From the NCBI RefSeq assembly GCF_964340395.1, contig NC_135558.1, positions 24,720,425 through 24,784,424 on the forward strand: a stretch of 64,000 nt of DNA, given 5' to 3'. Both the position numbers and the translations under genes were made by a program. The DNA comes from Glandiceps talaboti. Its lineage: Eukaryota > Hemichordata > Enteropneusta > Spengelidae. Shown in pieces: positions 1-12,245 of this stretch (positions are counted from its first letter, which is position 1; each line of letters starts with the position of its first letter). The notes below the pieces were generated by a model. The model searched no databases, was not told where the DNA came from, and worked only from the letters and a program-made list of their open reading frames with translations.

Positions 1-989
1 TATAGGGTGGACAATTAGTAATGTAGTGGTTAAGGTTAAGTATAGTGGGAAGGTTACAACTAAGAGCTGATTTGGTAGTATAGCTATAGGGTGGACAATT
101 AGTAATGTAGTGGTTAAGGTTAAGTATAGTGGGAAGGTTACAACTGAGAGCTGATTTGGTAGTATAGCTATAGGGTGGACAATTAGTAATGTAGTGGTTA
201 AGGGTATGAGTATAGTGGGAAGGTTACAACTAAGAGCTGATCTGGTAGTATAGCTATAGGGTGGACAATTAGTAATGTAGTGGTTAAGGGTATGAGTATA
301 GTGGGAAGGTTACAACTAAGAGCTGATCTGGTAGTATAGCTATAGGGTGGACAATTAGTAATGTAGTGGTTAAGGGTATGAGTATAGTGGGAAGGTTACA
401 ACTAAGAGCTGATTTGGTAGTATAGCTATAGGGTGGACAATTATTAATGTAGTGGTTAAGGGTATGAGTATAGTGGGAAGGTTACAACTAAGAGCTGATT
501 TGGTAGTATAGCTATAGGGTGGACAATTAGTAATGTAGTGGTTAAGGGTATGAGTATAGTGGGAAGGTTACAACTAAGAGCTGATTTGGTAGTATAGCTA
601 TAGGGTGGACAATTAGTAATGTAGTGGTTAAGGGTATGAGTATAGTGGGAAGGTTACAACTGAGAACTGATCTGGTAGGGTAGCTATGGGGTGGACAATT
701 AGTAATGTAGTGGTTAAGGGTATGAGTATAGTGGGAAGGTTACAACTAAGAGCTGATTTGGTAGTATAGCTATAGGGTGGACAATTAGTAATGTAGTGGT
801 TAAGGGTATGAGTATAGTGGGAAGGTTACCACTGAGAACTGATCTGGTAGGGTAGCTATAGGGTGGACAATTAGTAATGTAGTGGTTAAGGTTATGAGTA
901 TAGTGGGAAGGTTACAACTGAGAACTGATCTGGTAGGGCAGCTATAGGGTGGACAATTAGTAATGTAGTGGTTAAGGGTATGAGTATAG
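1..989. repeat. 86-bp satellite array, about 12 copies
   Basis: Units begin with TATAGGGTGGACAATTAG at 1, 85, 169, 255, 341, 427, 513, 599, 685, 771, 857 and 943. The first two units are 84 bp and the rest 86 bp; the last is cut after 47 bases. Units differ by a few substitutions, for example TTTGGTAGTATAG versus TCTGGTAGGGTAG, so several sub-variants are interspersed. The array runs off the left edge, so its full size is unknown. There are no spacers and no coding pattern. Confidence 0.95.
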
Positions 990-1412
990 CAGTTATTTTG
1001 TAAGTCATAGACAAACATGCAGGATTGGAGCTTACAGAGCTTATGGATATCCAGTACTCGGAGCTGATTGAAAAGGGGCACAGAATGTGTTTGAAAATTT
1101 GAAGAAGTTATAGGTTGGACAATTTTCTTTTGAGAGAGTAAAAGTGGCTCAAGTAATGTACGATAGGTGTTACCCCAAATTTCAATACAGTAACTAAGAT
1201 GGGGGAGAATTAAAGTGTTTGTAAAGTAAGAAGGATGGACCTTGGGACATAATGGCGAATTCGAGAGATGATTCCGATTTTGGGACTTGTAGTTAGTTCC
1301 AGAGGGTCTGGGGGCCCGCTGGCACTCTTGATTTTCCTCGCTCGCTCACTAGCTTTCTTTCTTTCTCGACCAATCACATGTGCTTTCCCCTGCCATGTTG
1401 CACTCAGGGCTC

Positions 1413-1430
1413 TACCCACAATGCATTGTG
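1413..1430. promoter_or_regulatory. ZNF143/Staf-like promoter site inside a palindrome
   Basis: TACCCACAATGCATTGTG fits the Staf/ZNF143 (SBS) consensus at all but one degenerate position. Its last 14 bases (CACAATGCATTGTG, 1417-1430) are a perfect palindrome. A CCAAT box lies about 45 bp upstream in a GC-richer patch (1310-1430). Such sites mark core promoters in animals. No first exon is recognised next to it, so promoter function is inferred only. Confidence 0.35.
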
Positions 1431-3137
1431 ATCTCTGCTTATGAAATTGGGTTTACCTAGGAGGTATATTGGATGTTGAAATCATGATTTATGCATATTT
1501 TATGCGTGGTATTTCATTTGGACACATAATTTTTTTCAGCTTGTTTTGAGGCAATGAAAGTCAATAGATCCTATTTCGTCGATCAAATTTTTTCATTGTA
1601 CCACATTCAACGCAAGCTCTGAATATTCCTAGAATTTTCAGCCATGTGACTTTGTTTTGAAGCAATTGTGTTTACAATCAGAAATACGAAGTCAGAGCTG
1701 CGTATAGCAATCTAGGTGCATTAATTTTATTACAAAACAGAAATAGTCGGAGACGATATGGCACCATACCACAGTAGGCCTTCCCTTCATTGAGCATGGG
1801 CCGTTTTTAAAAAAAAAGAAAACTGCTTTATGTCACTGTGTGGAAGGTAATGAACCCAATCAAAAGAAAATGAAATAAACTGAGTACATAGTTTTTCAAA
1901 AGGGAGAGTTATCCAACAAAACTTTCCGGTGACTTTGTGGGGCTAGCTACCTCGCCAAGATTTTGAATGTGACACTGAGAGGTCATAGATTGTAATGTGA
2001 CGACACATGATACAAACTATTATACTAAAGGGAAGGGCTACAGGGGGAACTAATTAGCGTTCGATACTGATGTGGCCATGGCAAATCAGACTTCCATATC
2101 TTTTCTTAAAAGAAGCAAATCATAGCATGTAGGGACTTTGAAAACCATAGATTTTGGTGTACATGTACACATAAAAATGGGCATTTCAAAGATTTTGTCA
2201 CATCCCACCCATCCATGAATAGTGGACATTTAATACATTGCATCAAGTGTTGTCTTCTTGTTAAGCCCTTTCTTATTCAATCTCTGTAAGTTCGATGGGT
2301 ATGAAAATTTAGATCATTTTCATTTGGATTAAAATTCAATAGTTGGGAATTAGAATGTACCATTTTGTTCATTTCAGTGACATTTTAGTAAGTATCACCT
2401 AAGTATTGTAGGTCGACAACACGAGATGGTATGTGTTTACATGTAAATGATTTGTTGAACTGAGTCAGTTTCAAATTGACATGAGAATTCAGGAGCTGAA
2501 ATTGCAAGTCGTCTATTACATTTGATGATTTAACTTAAAGCTGCACCTTTCAGGAAATGGTAAATGTGTAATGTAGATGGAACAGGGCTGTACTAGGATG
2601 TGACCCTGTATGACACCCCACCCCACCTTAAAACACCACCACCCACCCCCTACCACGAATTTTGAAAATTTATTTATTGGGTTCTTTCAACTGCATGCAT
2701 GTCATCAATGAAAGGAATTAGTTCTCTTACAATATATTACATATTATTAATAAAATGTCATATAACAATCAGGTAGCTAGTCTCCATTCACTACATCTTT
2801 CATCAAGGGCATGAGGCAACAATTCTGGTGTCTATAACAATATTGAATAACGTGAATATAGACAACATCAACAAGTTTCGTCAAGTTCTTGTTTATCATT
2901 ATTTCAGTATCCCGAATCGCTAATTAATATCTAATTATAATACACAGAGAAACATAATATTTAACTCGATCGAATCACACTAGAATACAAATAGAATATA
3001 CGGGATGCTGCTGTGGAGTGTACCGATTGAATAGCACCCCCAGCGGTCGTAGAATTTACTTCTCTGTCTTGTCGCGCGATCGCGAGATCGAATGATTCGA
3101 ATCTTGGAATTTGAAAATTCAACCTCCACGAGCTCAA

Positions 3138-3180
3138 CATTTGCTCAATTTGCTCAATTTGCTCAATTTGCTCATTTGCT
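3138..3180. repeat. Short TTTGCTCAA tandem repeat
   Basis: Four to five copies of a 10-base unit of the form TTTGCTCAAT lie in tandem. They create artificial coding frames on both strands that I do not regard as genes. Confidence 0.85.
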
Positions 3181-6100
3181 AAAAAAGGAAGGGCAGGACA
3201 CATTGGTGTTCTTTTTCGTCGTATGCGTGAAATCACATCGCCCTCGTTCACGGATGCTTTCTGTTTCGGGCAAACTTAGGAGTATTTGTTTACTCAGTCA
3301 AATGATGTTGTTACGTTTTCTCTTTCATTCAAAGTGTATATTTTGAAGAGACACAGATATGACGACTAATGGTTAATGATTATTTTTACTTAATTTTATG
3401 AAAATAATATAGACCGGAATTGACTGTGTGTTCGAGCCTACCGCAACTCTTCGCACCAAATATTGATTAAACCAAGATATTATCAATTGTGTTTTTTTAT
3501 AAGACCAGAAAGTGTACAAGTATGATATACATATAATATTTTTAATCATTCCACTTCTGGCCTTATACCCAAAATAACAAATATGTGTAGACATGTGTAA
3601 TGAGTTTATTAAGATATACTATAAATAAAGAAGTAAGTATGTAAATGTGACTAAATGCTAACTTGGGCCTTTATTACCTGTATCACATCATTATCATGTT
3701 CAGGTTTCACCAGAATTGTTGCCTCATGCCCCTGCTTTGATATAGCTTTTAATAGTTAAGATTTATTCAAAAATGTGCACCATTTATAATGATCTTTATC
3801 ATCTCAAAACCAAATATAACTATCTGTTTTGTTTCATTGCAAGTGTTCTGATTATTACTTACTCATTTCATACACAAACAATATAAACACATACACATAC
3901 ACACAGTATTTAGAACCCCCCCCCCCCCCCCCCCCCGCAAAATCTTGCTACCGTAGTTCCCCATCAATTTACCTATATTCCCCAGCCTTAAAAAAACATT
4001 GCAAATGAATTTCCAGGGGGTTATATTTGTAGCCCGTAATTTCGTTATGTAAAATGACGCTTTTATTTCTTTAGGTGACTTTTAAATATATTCAGATCAA
4101 ACCATATAATATTGAGAGACATACATTATTTTTTCGTTTGTTTTACCGGATATGTCTGAATTACATTGATGAAGCCTGTGACTGAAATATTAAACAATTA
4201 ATGCTACAGCTGGACGAAACTACTACTTAGGGGTAGAACAGAAGTCTCTGTGTTCATCTCAGAGTGAATATGGAGGTGTACATGACTGACTCGATTTCAA
4301 TGTGCAGGGAAACTGATGCAATAAAACATGACAAAAGTTACACTTGATCAATGTATTGCTCAAAGAAATGTAATTTGAAAGATTGTGATGAATAGGAGAG
4401 CTAATGTTGGTAGGATAAGCTTCTACAATATGAATTCATATTTTAGCATCTAACAAAATGCACTAGTGAGTGAACCTGACAGTCAAGATTTTGATGGCGG
4501 TCAAGTCTAGTATCACAGTATTGACTCATAGTACTAACAAGACAAATAATCAGAGATTAAGAGAAATATATAGACAAACAAATTGACATTTTCAATGTTT
4601 AAAGTTTGTGGCTAATGACTTTTCCATTTGGCTGATTGAAAATGAACAATATTAATCTAAATATATAGAATGTATTGCCATCATGATGTTTTTTGAAACC
4701 AACAACTGCATAGAGTGTTGACTTTCTTTAAAATGTTTTGTGACATATTGTGAGAGCAACAATTAATTAATTACTTCTCATCCATGTAAGAGAATTAGAT
4801 GTCATTCAATAAAATAAATTTTTATGGTCAACACCCCTGAAAAATGACCCAAATCAATATGAATACCCCTGGAAAACTTATGAAAAACCCCTGGAAAGCC
4901 CTGGATTTTTTAGCTCCGCTGTCAGCGAAAGCTGAAAGCGTAGCTTTAGGTATAGGTTGTATAGAGTATAGAGAGTAGAGTGAATCATAGGTGTCCGTCA
5001 AACTTTTATATTTTCATTATTTTCTCCGAAAGTGACAGTCAGTATTCTTCGATATTTGGTGTGCATGTTCCCTGGGGGGAGGCTATTCAGATTTGTTCAT
5101 GCCAAGTTGGTCTGTGCCATTTTCAATTTTTTATGATTTTTTTTCATAAAATGTCATTTTCATCATCTCCGTGAAAACTTATTGTAAGATTGCTTTGATA
5201 TCTGGTGTGTTGATGCGCAGGGGGTAGCTTACTCAGGTTTGTTAATTTCAAGTCAGCACATCTTCATTTTTATTTTTTATGATTTTTTTTTTTGTAATTT
5301 GAAAAAAAAAGGAATATGTTAATGAGCATAATGACCGACGCCATATTGGAAATCAGTCGACGAGACTTTAAGTAAACTGCCACTTTTCAAAAGACACTAT
5401 TGACGTCAAACAAGCAATGTAATATGTGCTATAGTCATAATTCTACGCATTGGGCGCCCAAATGCATGAAGTGACAAGTGTTTATTCGAAACAGGGTTGT
5501 AAACTTCAAATCCAAATTCTGCACCCTTCTACATAATCAGCCAGTCCGCAACGTCCTTATTTGCATACTCTATCCTGATTCGACCAGAAGCTGAAGCTGA
5601 CCTCATTTGACCGGGCGATTTTCCACAGCAAGTATCAACACAGGACGTTCTTGGTACTCACTAAAATCTCACTTCAGACCCACTATAAAAATGTGATGTT
5701 TTCAGATAACATGTAACTTGTGATTAATTCTATATTGTCGTGCAATTTGGAGTGACAGTGAACCAGAATTAAGACAACTTGCGTAAGGAAGGCATGTGGT
5801 TGAAGTTATGCAAGAGCAGTCTAACTCTAACTGCGGACTGTGAATCAACCAAATTTTGTTTATTGGCCGACAGTTCACATGTAAAGTTAAAACGACATGA
5901 ACGTGTCTTGCCATTTCCAAAATGCAAATATTTGGCAAGTAAAAATAATTAAAATAATCACAACTTTAATTTGGCTTCAGACTTTGCATTATGTTTTGCG
6001 TATCTTTCCCCGTGTTACATGTAAATCCGAAAAGGTTCTCTCGTCATGTCATCAGTGATCATACCGCGAGGGGCTGCTTTGAGTACGAGCGCAGAGAGGC

Positions 6101-6182
6101 ATGTTGAGGTATTTTGTTGAGAATTATAAATATTGCGAAATGTCAAGTACAAGGTTTAAATACAATGGAATGATGAAAAAAA

Positions 6183-6434
6183 ATGGCTGAGTCTGCTGAC
6201 AGGCGCCGCACCGGTCACAAGAAACACTGTAAATTCCATCTTTCTCAGTTTCCGTACGGCGACAACCCCAGGTACCCGGATGCACGAGGGACTAACCCGG
6301 AAGCAAGTCGTTGTCAGCCATACGTTACAGTGGTAACATCGTCCGAGAAATCGCTGCGTTCAGAGTGTCATTATTCACAGAATTGTTGTTTTCGAGTGAA
6401 AACGCGTCTTGAATTGTATAAATCTAACAAATGA
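6183..6434 (+). CDS. Unrecognised ORF in CpG-rich cargo of family D element
   Basis: An 83-codon frame opens in an A-rich start context (AAAAAAATGG) and lies in a GC-richer patch unlike its AT-rich surroundings. The N-terminal part is basic and His/Lys/Arg-rich (MAESADRRRTGHKKH). A weak splice-donor-like AGGTACCC occurs at 6270-6277, so only the first ~29 codons might be coding. I recognise no domain. It could be a first exon captured by the surrounding element or a chance frame. Confidence 0.2.
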   Translation: MAESADRRRTGHKKHCKFHLSQFPYGDNPRYPDARGTNPEASRCQPYVTVVTSSEKSLRSECHYSQNCCFRVKTRLELYKSNK

Positions 6435-6785
6435 AGACATGTCAAGTTATATTTTGAAAGTTGTATCGCTAGTTTGAGACGATTTTCTCACGTACTATCG
6501 AGGCGTACTTGGACTTGGACCTTACTCCAGTTCATCGGGAAGTTTAGCCAGTCCGATAATTCTTTCTGGTTTAGTTTACAACACTTTTGATCACGCAGAT
6601 TTTGTTGTTGTGATGAAAAGAAATTAAAAAAAGATCACTTCAACCATTTCGTTGTGTTTTCTTTATGAAAGGTAATAGAACATGAAAAAGTGTTACCACT
6701 GTAACGTATGGCTGCCAGAATGACTCTCTTTCGGGTGCTTGGCGGGGATTGTCGCCGTCCGGAAACTAAGATGGCGATTAATACA
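6225..6785. repeat. Long inverted repeat with 24-bp perfect core
   Basis: A 24-bp core beginning CAGCCATACGTTACAGTGG near 6315 recurs as its exact reverse complement near 6692-6715. Outward of the cores, imperfect matches continue (the GTTTCCG.ACGGCGACAA motif at about 6247-6264 and its complement near 6747-6768). The arms are about 90-115 bp around a loop of about 350 bp. This could be a foldback inserted in the family D element or part of its cargo. Confidence 0.75.
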
Positions 6786-7394
6786 TTTCTTCCCTATATA
6801 TATCTACTACAACTTGTACAAGTTGAATGTTGTTGACTTGGAAAATTTGTTAGAAAATTGAAATTCAAATTGCCTCAAAATTATTTTAGATCCCTAGTTT
6901 ATTTCATTCATCATTAAATTTTCCCAGGGTTAAAGCTGTAAGACAATGGAATTATTTATAGCCAACCTCAAAATCCTCTTTTTTTTCTTTTTCTTGTGTG
7001 CATTTCCCAGTCATTTTTTTCTGAGATTTTGTGCAATTTTTCATAACAGTAGATTTTTGTTATAAAATGGTGACTATGGTATAAAAGTACAATACATTAC
7101 CAACTTCTGTGTAAAATGTGTTTTACAGTGAGACATCATATGAACCACTAACCACTTTATTGCATCGCTAAAACAGAACTGCATAGTGAAGAGCTGAAGA
7201 ACTTCTACATGTCACCAAAATAAAAAAAAAAATAAAAAAAAAAACAGCGGAGCTATTCTGACCGATAGGTCGCTTGTTTTTACTCTAAGTGTATGAACCC
7301 TGTTATATCTTACTGCTTCATGAAAGTTTTGTAAGAAATTTCTCACTGATACCTGCCTTCTGGAACATTGCTTTTGTTTGCAAATGTTAACTAG

Positions 7395-8128
7395 TTCAAT
7401 TTACTTTATCAATATGAGATTTCCAATTCAGAGATTGGTCGATAGATACACCTAGATATGTGGCCAAAGGCACACACTCAATGGGTGTCACCAATACCCA
7501 GGTGTCCTTCAATGTGAGATACCCTCTGGGGAGTTTTAATAATCATATACTATATAGTTTGTTTTATCAACCTTAATTGTTGGTTACACTATTGGTTAAC
7601 TTTTTTAAAATGATTATTTATGACATTGAGATTAATATTATTAGTTTTCATGAATTTGAAGAGGTTCATCTGCAAATATACGAAATTTGAAGCATCAGTA
7701 GGTTTGTTAATATTGTTAATATATATGAGGAAGAGGATTGGTCCAAGTATTGATCCCTGTGGTACCCAACGCTTAATTTGTTTTGGATTAGAATTGATAC
7801 CATCTATATCAACGACCTGTTGTCTATTTTCAAGATAATTTTGAAACCAAAGGAGCGGAACACTTCTAGTATAATAATATAACTTTTTGATAAGAATATG
7901 ATGGTTGATTGTATTGAATGCTTTTTTAAGGTCGATAAAAATGCCAAAGATGTACAAGGGCAAGTTTAGTACTAAAATGTTTGCAGAAACTATGTTGGGT
8001 ACTAATAGTGAAGGCGTCAAATTTATCAAGAAATGCAGTGGTCCTTAACAACTGATTCAAATATTTTGCTCAGGACGGGTGAAATTGAGATGGGTCTGTA
8101 ATTGCTGACATCAAGGGTTGGTCCTTTT
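7395..8128 (-). pseudogene. LINE reverse transcriptase fragment
   Basis: Read on the minus strand, the block contains, in order, an SNYRPIS motif, then FIDLKKAFNTINHHIL with the catalytic-region FxDxxKAF pattern, then VPQGSILGPILF, and finally a YLGVSIDQSLNW thumb motif near 7430. These are the ordered RT blocks of non-LTR retrotransposons of the CR1/Jockey type. The (F/Y)ADD block is deleted or scrambled after the QGS motif, there is at least one stop (near 8035), and the 5' endonuclease and 3' tail are missing. It is a dead fragment. Confidence 0.85.
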
Positions 8129-8489
8129 TAGCACAACTGAACTGCACAGAAATAAAAACCCTGTAATTCTAAGGAAAAAAAGTTCTGGAAACCTGTACCC
8201 AAAAGCAATGCTACATGTGCTGAAAAAAAGTTGGGCATCTTTTTACAGAAAGGTGACGTTTGGGGAACGAAAATAAAAAGCTGATCTAGAACTTCGGCTC
8301 GGACATGCAAAACGAAATAAATTATTTCGAAAAATTGAAAGTGGATAATATATGCACAACGTACTGGTGGCAATGCTAGACTGGTGAATACTATCACACT
8401 TTCACTTAAATACCACTATGTTGCACAGAACACCTGTGCAAAGCTGGCCTCCTATTGGCCAGTAGTTACGTCATGCCAAGACAATAATT

Positions 8490-8990
8490 TCCCACTTTGT
8501 AAAGGGTTTGAGAAAGTATGATGGAATAACACAATCTCTTATTGAGCTTCACTGGCTGTCTGTCAAGGCCAGAGTTGATTTTAAAGTAATTTTACTAGTT
8601 TTAAAGGCTTTGAATGGTAAAGCACCTTTGCATATCCAAGATTTGTTTACACATACCAACAATTCTCGTTACAGTTGCTGTAACGACTGTAGTCAAAATC
8701 TTCTTGTACCTCGACAGTATGATACACTAAATGACAGAGTGCTAAAGCTGATCACTGATGTTGAACTTTTTAAGTGTGAACTTAAAACACATCTGTTTAA
8801 ACAACATTATAAGCTGCATTAATTTATTACCATGTGTCTTTTACTTAGTTGTCATTTTAGCCTTTTTATAAATATGTAACCAGTTTGTTGTTTTTAGCTC
8901 TATTTGTTTGATTGTTTTGCCATTCTTTTAAATCTATTGTATGCTCAGCGCTTTTGAATAATAATGAATAGAAAATAAATAAAATTAATT
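8490..8990 (+). pseudogene. LINE (L2/CR1-like) RT C-terminal fragment
   Basis: The frame at 8508-8819 begins with IELHWLSVKARVDFKVILLVLKALNG in register with the LHWLPV..R..FK motif found after the RT domain of L2/CR1 LINEs. It ends with the usual FKCELKTHLFKQHY terminus. Between these, the P.LWN.LP segment is deleted. AT-rich 3' sequence with several AATAAA-like motifs follows to about 8990. It is a 5'-truncated, internally deleted 3' end. Confidence 0.8.
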
Positions 8991-9289
8991 GATTAAACCC
9001 TGAACTTTGACCTTGGAAACACTTCATATCTAGGAAACTAAACACTGTGACACTTACATAATCAAATGGAACTTTGTGTCCAATGCACACACAAGGTGTT
9101 GTGACTTTAAACAACCCTCTTGTACCTGGCGTAATTTAACCACACTCTGGGTGTGTTAGAAGAGATTGAACAGTTTGTTTATTTAAAGTGTATGTAAATA
9201 GGTTTCCAAAGTTTCTGACTTTTTGCCTGCAAATGACGTAGTTTTCATAGGTGATTAAAGATTTGTATGACATTTTTGACAAAAGTATG

Positions 9290-9640
9290 ATATTAATGGT
9301 GAAAAATTGAAATATATGCAAATGTGCCGAGCAACAAGACCACGCCCATAGCAATGGCCAAATGATCACTTATATTGCAAAGATAATATCAGGAATTCAT
9401 ACACAAGTGAACAAAAACATTCAAAAATGTATGTAAATATATCTAGCAGCCTGACCATGCCCATAGCAACAGCCAAATGATTGCGTGTGATCGCAAAGAT
9501 AGCAACATGGTTTGATAGGCAACTGGATAGTCATTCAGCAAATGAACACCTTTTGTTAGCATGGACTAGCATATGGATAAACATTTTAAAAAACTGTACA
9601 GTTGTGCTACAACGCCATTGGCGTCATTTTTTGAGAAAGC
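9290..9640 (+). mobile_element. Family A copy 1, 3' part
   Basis: The block has two core units with the TAGCAACA..GACCA.GCCCATAGCAACAGCC phrase, then the family A 3' end: ACAGTTGTGCT followed by the ACGCCATTGGCGT hairpin (about 9616-9630) and a T-run. A matching family A 5' start (TTTTTAGCACAACTGAACTG) lies at about 8127-8146. The two may belong to one copy split by the LINE fragment at 8490-8990. Confidence 0.7.
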
Positions 9641-9875
9641 AAGTAAACATTGTTACTCACAGTTATTATCTGAAAAAGTTCTCAACACAAACCCAAGTAA
9701 TGTACTTTTTTGAGGCACAGAGAAGTGCTTTACATGTGAACTTGTAATTACAACCAACCAACCACTCTGCTAAAATCTGAATGGTCCATATATATCAAAT
9801 ACTATACAGAATAATCTAAAGAATGTAGGAATTCAATCCCAGTTGGTGTTCATCCTTACAAATCGAAAAGATGGA

Positions 9876-10115
9876 TTTTTAGCACAACTGAACTGTTCAG
9901 TAGTGCTACAGGCATGACAAAGTGTCTGCCTGCCTGTGTGTGTGTGCATGCGTGTGTGTGTGTGTAAACAACTTAAAGTCAAAAATAGGGATCAATAGAC
10001 AAGTGACTAAATATTCAAAAAAAATATGTAGATAAGCCTAGCAATAAGACCACGCCCATAGCAACAGCCAAATGGTCATGTATATTGCAAAGATAACAAC
10101 AGGGATTAAGGTTAT
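9876..10115 (+). mobile_element. Family A copy 2, 5' part
   Basis: The block starts with TTTTTAGCACAACTGAACTG and the 5' hairpin, then a TGCC/TGTG microsatellite, the AACAACTTAAAGTC block, and a single core unit with CACGCCCATAGCAACAGCC. It stops abruptly near 10115 without the 3' terminal hairpin. It is an internally deleted, 3'-truncated copy. Confidence 0.75.
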
Positions 10116-10950
10116 CGCATAGGCTATTTTTCATCCAATTCTTTATTGTAGAAATATTGTTGTAACTTTGTTAAAAATAAAGATATTGACTCCAAATTTA
10201 CGCCAACTTTACAAGTTACTTACAGGCAATCAGCACTGCTTTGTTGAAAACGGGGTATAAATACAAAAAATTATACAAACAAATCATGAAATGTGTGAGA
10301 TGTGTTCTTGTTAGGTACATCAAGAATGAAAACACCTAACTAACAGTCACTTAATATAATAATGCACTTAACACTTTTATTTTGTAAAAAGTTCATTCAA
10401 ATAAGTTTGGTATGTACTTCACATACTTCCAGTCCATAGATGATATGTGAAATAATGAGCATTGTATAACATAACAAGGGTACATTGCGGTAAACTATAG
10501 TAGTCAGAGGAATATGCCACTTAATTGACTTATTTTTGCTTTAAATGTGTTGTTACCATGAAAGATAGTTATCAGTTAAAATGGCATCTGTACCTGGCTG
10601 CTTTCAAATTTTTCACCAAATGCACAAAAGTACACCATCCTTTCCTGTCATGGCATCAATTTTAGATCATCAAATATAGTTACCATGCCAATTTTTTTTT
10701 TTTTTAAAAAGAGAAAAACCTGGGCTCACAAAGGTATGCCAGCTTGACACTGTATTTTATGGCTAACAAGTCAAACAACATACATGTAATTTCTGTATTT
10801 TTTCAAGTAAAACATCTAAATGTTGCTTGCACTTTAATAGTTTCAGGACTTATCATTGAAATAAGTAACATCTGAATGATGGACAGAAAATTTGAACTTT
10901 TGTTAAATATATATTTTTTAAAAATCTTGGATAGCAATTATTGTTTTGCA
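10116..10950. other. Non-coding stretch, nothing recognised
   Basis: AT-rich sequence between two family A copies. No coding motif, tandem structure or RNA gene signature is visible apart from a short poly-T/A run near 10690. Confidence 0.6.
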
Positions 10951-12245
10951 GTTTTTAGCACAACTGAACTTGTTCAGTAGTGCTATAGGGATCGCCCGGC
11001 GTCTGTCTGTCTGTGTGTGTGTGTGTGTGTGTGGATGTGTGTGTGTGTGTAAACAACTTAAAGTCAAAAACCGCTGAACCATTGCCACGATATTTGGTGG
11101 GTCCATTACTTTGGGTGTCTAGTTGGGAAATTGTTCAAATCAAAATGATCGCATCACAGGTGTGTGATTTGGGTCAAAAAATGTGATTTTTGGTCAAAAA
11201 ACTTAAACTCAGAAACTACTGGGCAGATTGGTGCGAAATTTGGTGGGAACATTCTTAAGGGGGTGTAAAGTAAGATTTGTTCATGACGGGATGATTCCAT
11301 CAGTGATATGCAAATTAGGGCTAAAAATGTGTCTTTTTGGTTAAAAATCTATAATTCTAAAACTACTGAGCAGATTGGGCTGAAATTTAATGGGAATGTA
11401 TCTAGGGATGTATGGATGAAGAAATATTAAGCATACCATGATTCCATGAGTGATATGCAAATTAGGTGTAAAAATGTTCATTTTTGGTCAAAAACTTATA
11501 TCTCAAAAAGTACTTGGTCAATTAGTCTGAAACTTGGCGAGATGTTTCTGAAACTGTTATTCTGCAGATTTTCTTAAAAACATTTTGACAAAATTGGCCC
11601 TAGCGACCATGACCACGCCCTTTAGCAACAACCAAATGGCAGTATATTTTGGTCAAATAACAACATCATCTGGTAAGCAAGTGAGTAAACATTCAAAAAA
11701 TATATGAAAATACCCTAGCAACCATGACCACGCCTATAGCAACAGCCAAACGGTGGTGTATTTCACAAAGATAACAACAGGGTTTAATAGATAATTGAAT
11801 AAACATCCAAAAAATGTATGTAAATTTGCATAGCAACAAGACCACGCCCATAACAACAGCCAAATAATCACATATATTGCAAAGATAACAACAGGAATAG
11901 AAAGACAGATGAATAAACATTCAAAAAAATATGTAAATTTTCCTAGCAACAAGACCACGCCCATAGCAACAGCCAAATGATCACGTATATTGCAAAGACA
12001 ATATCAGGAATTCATACACAAGTGAACAAAAACATACACAAATGTATGCAAATATATCTAACAACATGACCACACCCATAGCAACAGCCAAATGATAGCA
12101 TTTATCGTAAAGATAGCAACATGGTTGGATAGGCAACTGGATAGTTATTCAGCAAATAAACACCTATTGTTAGCATAGACTAGCATATGGATAAACATTT
12201 TTAAAAACTACAGTTGTGCTACAACGCCATTGGCGGTATTTTTTC
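10951..12245 (+). mobile_element. Family A copy 3, full-length (about 1.29 kb)
   Basis: This is the best reference copy. The 5' end is a T-tract then a hairpin at 10957-10984, with stems AGCAC/GTGCT and CTGAAC/GTTCAG. A TCTG/TGTG microsatellite (about 11000-11050) and the AACAACTTAAAGTC block follow. Then come about three degenerate units of roughly 155 bp, each with a TATGCAAATTAGG-type motif. After these are four to five units of roughly 117 bp carrying the phrase GACCACGCCCATAGCAACAG. The 3' end has CAGTTGTGCT (12211-12220), the exact inverse of AGCACAACTG at 10957-10966, then the hairpin CGCCATTGGCG (12225-12235) and a T-run. It encodes no protein. Confidence 0.85.

Larger units (their letters stand above)
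990..4910. other. Non-coding stretch, no gene recognised
   Basis: No reading frame here looks like a protein; the short frames lack family motifs. It holds a promoter-like patch near 1320-1430, a CpG-richer patch at about 2995-3290 containing a short TTTGCTCAA-type tandem repeat (about 3138-3180), a CA-rich microsatellite near 3885-3905 and a poly-C tract at about 3918-3936. The rest is AT-rich sequence in which I see nothing. Confidence 0.6.
4911..7275 (+). mobile_element. Family D Helitron2-like non-autonomous element
   Basis: The left end is a T-tract followed by AGCTCCGCTG (4912-4921). That begins a hairpin closing at GCGTAGCT near 4945 (about 9 bp with one mismatch). The right end carries the exact inverted copy CAGCGGAGCT (7245-7254), then a small hairpin GACCGATAGGTC (7260-7271) and a T-tract. 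Between them lie two degenerate direct repeats of about 155 bp (roughly 4990-5300), a CpG-rich cargo block (about 5960-6790) and long A-runs before the 3' end. This matches the plan of family A. No Rep/helicase is encoded, so it is non-autonomous. The alternative is two unrelated repeat ends that happen to match. Confidence 0.5.

Noticed and set aside
1-989. Regular repeats resembling a CRISPR array
   Set aside because: Units are contiguous 86-bp tandem repeats without unique spacers, and the host is clearly an animal.
2961-3346. Opposing frames with an EQIEQ/FAQFAQ repeat
   Set aside because: Produced by the 10-bp TTTGCTCAA tandem repeat; no conserved motif.
3428-3442. tRNA B-box-like GTTCGAGCC
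   Set aside because: No A box or cloverleaf can be formed upstream, so no tRNA gene is called.
11693-11976. Hydrophobic minus-strand frames resembling membrane peptides (similar ones at 26379, 36850 and 9136)
   Set aside because: They are reverse readings of the ~117-bp family A core units and recur wherever the repeat does.
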